The notes under the pieces are model-generated. The model ran no database searches and was not told the origin of the DNA. It was given only the letters and a program-made list of their open reading frames with translations. A stretch of DNA of 64,000 nucleotides from assembly GCA_963832835.1 (NCBI GenBank), contig CAWHVD010000001.1:1612001-1676000 (forward strand). Reading direction: 5' to 3'. This document shows, one piece after another, positions 59,604 to 64,000 of the stretch (position 1 is the stretch's first letter; each line of letters begins with the position of its first letter). A program made the position numbers and the translations under genes. This DNA is from CAVPKN01 sp963832835. Its GTDB lineage: Bacteria > Chlamydiota > Chlamydiia > Chlamydiales > JAAKFR01.

Positions 59604-60704
59604 ATGAAATTTGTCATTTCCCGCACTGAGTTAAGTGGCCTTATCCGCAAGATCCAAAACATCGTTCCCCAAAATGCCCCGATCCCCATTTTATCTCATT
59701 TTTTGATCGAAGCCGAAGAGGATGAGCTAGTCTTTACCGCTACGGATTTAACGGTCGGCTCCCGCTGCCGTGTTAAAGCAAAAGTGTACGAGAAAGGCTC
59801 CCTTTCAATTCCCTCCAAACGCTTTTTTCAACTTGTACGCGAATTAACTGATACCGATATCGAAGTGACCGCAGCTGACAGTGAGATGGCTGAAATCAAG
59901 TCGGGCTCCTCGCGCTTTCGCCTCAATGGGATGAACAAAGAAGAATACCCTGCGCTTCCCGACCTCAAAGAAGCCACTCAGTTCCCAATTGAGAGTGAAA
60001 CCCTTAAAGAAATGCTTTTCCGTACAGCGTTTGCCGTCTCTAAAGAAGACAACCGGTATGTCTTGACAGGCGTTTTGATGCGTATTCAAGATGGCAAGGC
60101 GATATTTGTGGGTACAGACGGTAAGAGGCTGGCCAAAACAGAAACTCCTATTGCTTTAGACAGCTCGTTTTCAGGAGAATATATTCTTCCTCTTAAGGCA
60201 GTCGATGAGATCATTAAAATCCTATCTGAAGAAAAACAAGCAACCGTTTACCTCACTGACGACAAAGTGGCTGTCGAAGCAGGCGGCACTCTCATGGTCA
60301 CCAAATTGCTTTCCGGCGATTACCCCGATTTTGAACAGGTGATTGTCACCCAAAGTGAAAAAAAGGTTACCTTGCACCGCGAAGAGTTGATCACGCTGCT
60401 GCGCCAGATCGCCCTTTTCACCAACGACACCTCTCATTCTGTCCGCTTTACCTTTGTAACAGGTGAGCTTTTGCTGACCGCTAATTGCGCCGATGTCGGT
60501 GAAGGGAAAGTGAGTATGCCCGTCAACTACACGGGCGAGAAAATGGAGATCGCGTTTAACCCCTTCTTCTTTCTCGATATTCTCCGCCATACCCCCGATG
60601 AAACAGTCAACTTGGGAGTTTCCGATTCGTACAACCCGGGCGTGATCACCGATTCCACAAGCAGCCTCTTCATCATCATGCCCATGCGCTTGAATGACGA
60701 TTAA
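59604..60704 (+). CDS. dnaN: DNA polymerase III beta sliding clamp
   Basis: ATG 59604 has GGAGAT 7 bases upstream; the in-frame TTG at 59589 lies in front of that site. The 366-residue clamp consists of three similar domains (LSGLIRKIQNIVPQNAPIPILSHFLIEA, ETLKEMLFRTAFAVSKEDNRYVLTGVLM, REELITLLRQIALFTNDTSHSVRFTF) and ends with the clamp signature SLFIIMPMRL. It encircles DNA and tethers polymerase III. It overlaps recF by 11 bases, as in Chlamydia (CT075-CT074). Confidence 0.97.
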   Translation: MKFVISRTELSGLIRKIQNIVPQNAPIPILSHFLIEAEEDELVFTATDLTVGSRCRVKAKVYEKGSLSIPSKRFFQLVRELTDTDIEVTAADSEMAEIKSGSSRFRLNGMNKEEYPALPDLKEATQFPIESETLKEMLFRTAFAVSKEDNRYVLTGVLMRIQDGKAIFVGTDGKRLAKTETPIALDSSFSGEYILPLKAVDEIIKILSEEKQATVYLTDDKVAVEAGGTLMVTKLLSGDYPDFEQVIVTQSEKKVTLHREELITLLRQIALFTNDTSHSVRFTFVTGELLLTANCADVGEGKVSMPVNYTGEKMEIAFNPFFFLDILRHTPDETVNLGVSDSYNPGVITDSTSSLFIIMPMRLNDD

Positions 60705-61761
60705 GCGAGTTCACTTACGTGATTTTCGCAACTACGAAGAGGCTGTCATCGATTTTGGCCCAACCATCAATGTCCTCGTAGGTGACAACGCGCAAGGTAA
60801 AACAAATCTTCTTGAAGCCATCGGCCTGTTAATCACAGGCCGTTCTTTTCGCACGCAACATCTTTCGGAATTGATCCGTTTTGGCGCCTCCTCATTTTAT
60901 ATAGAGGCATTATTTGAAAAAAATGGGGTCGAACAAATTCTCAAATTCGCCTTTGATGGAGATGAGCGGAAAATCATCCACAATGCCACCCCCTTGCCGT
61001 GCTTAAGTGCCTTATTAGGGATTCTCAATGGAGTCATTCTTTCGCCTGAAGACCGCTCCCTTGTCAAAGGTGGACCTCAAACGCGCCGCCATTTCCTCGA
61101 TCTCCTGCTGGCCCAAGCCAATCCCCTTTACCTCCACCATCTTTCTCGCTATCTAAAAGCGCTCAAACAGCGTAACGCACTACTCAAGAGCCGTATTTTA
61201 GACACAATTTATATATGGGAAGAGCAGATGGCACTCTCTGCAGCTCATCTTACCTGCTGCCGAGCCGGAACAATAAAGGAGTTAGAGCGGCTAAGCCAGG
61301 GCGAAACGCTTGCTACCGAACGGCTCGAGCTAGGCTACCGCTCATCTGCACTAGTGGCAGTAGGCACAGATCGAGAAGCTTTGCACGCCTATTATCTCAA
61401 ACAATTTGAAAAACACCGGAAACGGGAGTGCGATCTTGGAATCACGCTCTCAGGACCACACCGCGATGATCTTGCAATCTTGCTACAAGGGAAGGAAGCG
61501 CGCCTATTTGCTAGCGAAGGGCAACAACGGGGTTGCGTTGCAGCCCTGAAACTGGCTCAGTGGAAATGGCTGCAAGCACTCACAGAAACACCTCCCTCAC
61601 TATGTATCGATGATATTGGAGTTTCGTTCGATTCAACGCGAGAAGAGGAGCTTTATAAAAGGATGCAGAACTTAGGTCAAGTCTTTGTGACAACGGCGCG
61701 CGAGGCTCCTTCTTTTCCCTGTCGCTGCATTGGCGTCAAGGATGGAAGGTTTTTGCACTGA
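60694..61761 (+). CDS. recF: DNA repair and replication protein RecF
   Basis: The 355-residue SMC-like ATPase has Walker A GDNAQGKTNLLEAI, the N-terminal LRDFRNYEEAVIDF, NGVILSPEDRSLVKGGPQTRRHFLD, signature SEGQQRGCVAALKLAQW and Walker B PSLCIDDIGVSFD. RecF loads RecA at gapped DNA with RecO and RecR. Walker B has IDDIGVSF where most family members have LDDVxSEL, a mild deviation. The 3' end is overlapped by 90 bases by a convergent Inc-like gene. Confidence 0.95.
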   Translation: MTIKRVHLRDFRNYEEAVIDFGPTINVLVGDNAQGKTNLLEAIGLLITGRSFRTQHLSELIRFGASSFYIEALFEKNGVEQILKFAFDGDERKIIHNATPLPCLSALLGILNGVILSPEDRSLVKGGPQTRRHFLDLLLAQANPLYLHHLSRYLKALKQRNALLKSRILDTIYIWEEQMALSAAHLTCCRAGTIKELERLSQGETLATERLELGYRSSALVAVGTDREALHAYYLKQFEKHRKRECDLGITLSGPHRDDLAILLQGKEARLFASEGQQRGCVAALKLAQWKWLQALTETPPSLCIDDIGVSFDSTREEELYKRMQNLGQVFVTTAREAPSFPCRCIGVKDGRFLH

Positions 61762-63057
61762 GCCTAAAAATTGCTCCATACGCAGATACTGTTCATGCGA
61801 GACACTTTTATCGACAATAATGCTTATCGCTCCCATGACAGAAGCGCTCAAAGAGAGGGTATATCCTAAATAATACTGACTTTGGGGGCCGATTAAAAAG
61901 AGAATCCCAGCACCTAGTGTGACTAATGCATTTAAAATTCCGACATTTTGCATGGCAATCTTGCGGTGGATTTCGCTTTCGACCGATTCAATAATCGCAA
62001 ATCCTTCTTCCAGCATTTGTTTTTTGAGTGTGATCAGCCCCTCTTTTCCCGAAACCAAACCTTCCACCAGTAATCCCCTTTGCTCTGCAAGCAGGATCGT
62101 TTTATCACTGAGAGATAGGGTTTTGTCGATCTGCTCGAACAAAGAACCCTGGGAAGTGCTCGCAATATCTTGTACATGCTCGATCTGGCTTAAGATTGCG
62201 CTCAAGCCCAATGCATCGCGAGCTTGCGTGAGCTCAACATTGCTATCTTGCCCGCCCAATCCCAATAGGCGCTCGATTCTCTTGTGTATTGCCATACGAC
62301 GGTCATCGCTTGTAAAATGGGCATTTTGAAAGTGTTCTAGATCGAGTTTGTAATGGTGCTTGGCAAGAGAGTCTTCGGATACCATTTGAGGACCTAGCAG
62401 ATCCTTTAAAAAATCCTCTACATTTTTGAGAGACTTCAATCCCGTTTTACGCTGGTTGAAATTGAGCTGTGCCAGCTCAGTTCTTCCACGGGACCATGTT
62501 TGGTTCATCCCTCCGATCACACTGAAAGTAATCAAAATGATCGGAATCACAAAAGAGAATACCAGATTCAAAGTGGCGCCCTTTAATCCAAAAAGGATGA
62601 CCCCTCCGGCAATGGGTTTGATCACATTACCGAGCGCTATACCAAAAGATCCTATAGCACCTCCTCCCCAAAAAAAGACATCGGCTACCCGAGAAGTTTT
62701 ACATGCGCTGACCATCAGCTTAAACTTTTGGACCGCTGCCTCAACTGCATGGTATAGGTAAAGAGGGCCACTGATGATACCGATATAGGGGACACATTCT
62801 GTTGCGCGGGTTTGTTCCATAAGCGAGCACATGTGAGAAGCAATCGCAAGCATGTCCGTAACAAAAGACATCCACTGTTCATTACCGAAGAAGGAAAGGG
62901 TCTCTCCGCCTATCTCTTTTGCCTGAAATGTCACACCAGCGCCTTCTTGATCCGCAGAAGGTACGGGTAGAAAAGGTCGTTTAGTGGGAGGGGAGTAGGG
63001 TAATTCTGCAGTTCTCAGAGTGGGAGCCGGTGAATCTGAAACTTTTCTTATACTCAT
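61672..63057 (-). CDS. Large Inc-like membrane protein
   Basis: ATG 63057 (MSIRKVSDSPAP) is preferred to a start 4 codons upstream. The 461-residue protein has no signal peptide. A first hydrophobic block (about 126-183, with three to four segments GGAIGSFGIALGNVIKPIAG, LNLVFSFVIPIILITFSVIGG) and a second (about 385-430, LVTLGAGILFLIGP.. SASVMGAISIIV) flank a helical region of about 200 residues. The C-terminal 30 residues are read antisense to the end of recF. Topology fits an inclusion-membrane or other type III-delivered membrane protein. No family was recognised. Confidence 0.65.
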   Translation of the reverse strand: MSIRKVSDSPAPTLRTAELPYSPPTKRPFLPVPSADQEGAGVTFQAKEIGGETLSFFGNEQWMSFVTDMLAIASHMCSLMEQTRATECVPYIGIISGPLYLYHAVEAAVQKFKLMVSACKTSRVADVFFWGGGAIGSFGIALGNVIKPIAGGVILFGLKGATLNLVFSFVIPIILITFSVIGGMNQTWSRGRTELAQLNFNQRKTGLKSLKNVEDFLKDLLGPQMVSEDSLAKHHYKLDLEHFQNAHFTSDDRRMAIHKRIERLLGLGGQDSNVELTQARDALGLSAILSQIEHVQDIASTSQGSLFEQIDKTLSLSDKTILLAEQRGLLVEGLVSGKEGLITLKKQMLEEGFAIIESVESEIHRKIAMQNVGILNALVTLGAGILFLIGPQSQYYLGYTLSLSASVMGAISIIVDKSVSHEQYLRMEQFLGSVQKPSILDANAATGKRRSLARRCHKDLT

Positions 63058-63169
63058 AATAATACACACTCTTTAAGAGCCTGCTATTATTATAATACTC
63101 AATTGTTTATATCATATTAATAAAAGATGAGAAAAGATGAGAGCGTTGAAAATATCAGGCATTTATCCG

Positions 63170-63269
63170 TTTTTGGATGATTTTGTCCCATTTTGGCGAT
63201 CTCTCGCTTAGGCGTCACCTATACTGCCAGCGCTCGAGATCGCCAAAATGGGACAAAATCATCCAAAAA
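63170..63269. repeat. Perfect 34-bp inverted repeat with 32-base loop
   Basis: 63170-63203 is exactly complementary to 63236-63269. Part of the loop pairs too (CGCT..GGC against GCCAGCG). It lies 48 bases after the stop of the Q-rich Inc-like gene and 113 bases before the next gene start, all on the minus strand. The remaining 248-base intergenic space holds nothing else that I recognise. Confidence 0.9.
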
Positions 63270-63317
63270 ACCACCAAAACTCGATTTTTTCAATGGTCCC
63301 ACCATCACTGCTTAAGA

Positions 63318-64000
63318 TCAAGCTCTGAGCATCTGCAGAATATTTCGAGCGGCCTCCTGCTCTCGAGCATTGATCAAACAGGCATGTTTGCCCAGCCACA
63401 TGACAAGGCCCGTAAAGCCCACGCCACCACCTGCAAGTCCCAGATATACAGTCTCTATTTCTGGTTCAACGATCAACGAGATCAACAGAGCGACTGTCAA
63501 AAGGGCAGCGCCGATAGTCATGATGCCCTGAGCACATGCGGCAAAAGCCCTTTCATTGCGGTGCCCCTCTAGCAAAATGACAGCTTGGTCATAAACTTCC
63601 CGACGATCCGAGCGCACATAGGTTGGTTCGGGCTGATACTTTGGATAATATACAGGTTCAAGTTGAGGAGGGACGTAGGGAAACTGCTCCAGATGCGGTT
63701 CTTGAAATGGCACATTCTGCTGATAATGAGTAGAGTAGATGTATGGTTGTCCATAGCCTTGTTGAGCTTGAAAGGACGGGTACTGTGGCTGCCCATAACT
63801 CTCCGAAACTTGAAACGTTTGTTGGGGAAAGGCAAAGCCTTGCTGCTGTGAATAATTATCCATCTGAGGCGCTGATGCTGTTTGCCAGGGCGAAAAAGCA
63901 TCTACAGCTCCAGTAATGTCTGTTATATTTATATTACGAGCTTCCGAGAGATTGACTTGAGCTTGCACGGCACTGCGCGCAGAACGGGCTGTATAGAAAA
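63318..64000 (-). CDS. Q/Y/P-rich Inc-like protein, 5' end beyond right edge
   Basis: The frame stays open to the window edge. A GTG at 63968 would give 216 residues, but ten further codons upstream (..FYTARSARSA) contain no stop, so the true start may lie outside. The N-terminal part is low-complexity and rich in glutamine, tyrosine and proline (about 34-118, with QQQ, YGQP and YSQ units). It is followed by two membrane helices (about 143-166 and 173-195) separated by EPEIET and a short basic C-terminus. This resembles chlamydial inclusion-membrane proteins with an extended host-facing tail. Confidence 0.65.
   Translation of the reverse strand, partial: FYTARSARSAVQAQVNLSEARNINITDITGAVDAFSPWQTASAPQMDNYSQQQGFAFPQQTFQVSESYGQPQYPSFQAQQGYGQPYIYSTHYQQNVPFQEPHLEQFPYVPPQLEPVYYPKYQPEPTYVRSDRREVYDQAVILLEGHRNERAFAACAQGIMTIGAALLTVALLISLIVEPEIETVYLGLAGGGVGFTGLVMWLGKHACLINAREQEAARNILQMLRA

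Noticed and set aside
1..64000. tRNA, rRNA, tmRNA or riboswitch genes
   Set aside because: I looked in the intergenic spaces and saw no cloverleaf, conserved rRNA or riboswitch core. Spaces are short and mostly filled by MITEs or hairpins.

Overview
The window looks like the chromosome of a Chlamydiales bacterium outside Chlamydiaceae (a Waddlia-, Criblamydia- or Parachlamydia-type organism). The evidence is gene order and gene content. SpoIID-like/ruvB/dcd/FtsB-like/paired CBS-domain genes, rpmG-lolE-lolD, folD-apbE and smpB-dnaN-recF are neighbourhoods I recognise from Chlamydia. ClpB, RimO, DapB/DapA and several proteins with paired membrane segments, typical of inclusion-membrane (Inc) proteins, also fit. 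Genes missing from the human and animal Chlamydia (Rhs protein, type III glutamine synthetase, Kbl/Tdh, c-di-GMP signalling proteins, a PI4K-like kinase) argue for an environmental, amoeba-associated relative. The species assignment is inference.

Layout. 1-5.5 kb: a secreted Rhs/YD-repeat protein with an overlapping downstream gene that runs off the left edge. 5.6-10.1 kb: a complete four-gene DevBCA/TolC-type ABC exporter whose ATPase gene is bracketed by two copies of a mobile repeat. 10.3-15.7 kb: the conserved chlamydial block (SpoIID-like, ruvB, dcd, FtsB-like, two CNNM/CorC proteins). 15.9-21 kb: DUF6629 membrane protein, clpB, a decayed AAA/DUF4143 ATPase and an RlmI-like methyltransferase. 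21.5-26.3 kb: a FIST sensor, histidine kinase and REC-PAS-GGDEF-EAL operon, which resembles a NosP/NahK-type system feeding cyclic-di-GMP. 26.4-31.4 kb: transglutaminase/TPR protein, SthA, rpmB, UbiD. 31.4-33.1 kb: a small island with an NHLP-type RiPP precursor-like peptide, an unknown small protein and a kinase strongly resembling plant-type PI4K gamma. 33.2-38.4 kb: PLD, type III glutamine synthetase, dapB-dapA and a 2TM protein. 38.5-45.9 kb: MgtE, TPR protein and a 1255-residue membrane/coiled-coil protein. 46-56.7 kb: rimO, rpmG, LolE/LolD-like transporter, kbl-tdh, prenyl synthase, sugar transferase, MreD-like, folD, apbE. 56.8-64 kb: Inc-like proteins and parA, smpB, dnaN and recF.

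The strongest non-coding signal is a 161-bp, almost fully palindromic MITE present seven times. Six copies have intact TTA or TAA 3-bp target duplications, and some carry paired substitutions in the two arms. A second, unrelated 165-bp palindromic element separates ruvB from dcd and overlaps the ruvB start codon. Further long perfect hairpins lie at 41987-42111 and 63170-63269, and a short inverted repeat occurs at 38439 and again inside the signal-peptide codons of apbE. No tRNA, rRNA or CRISPR array was seen.
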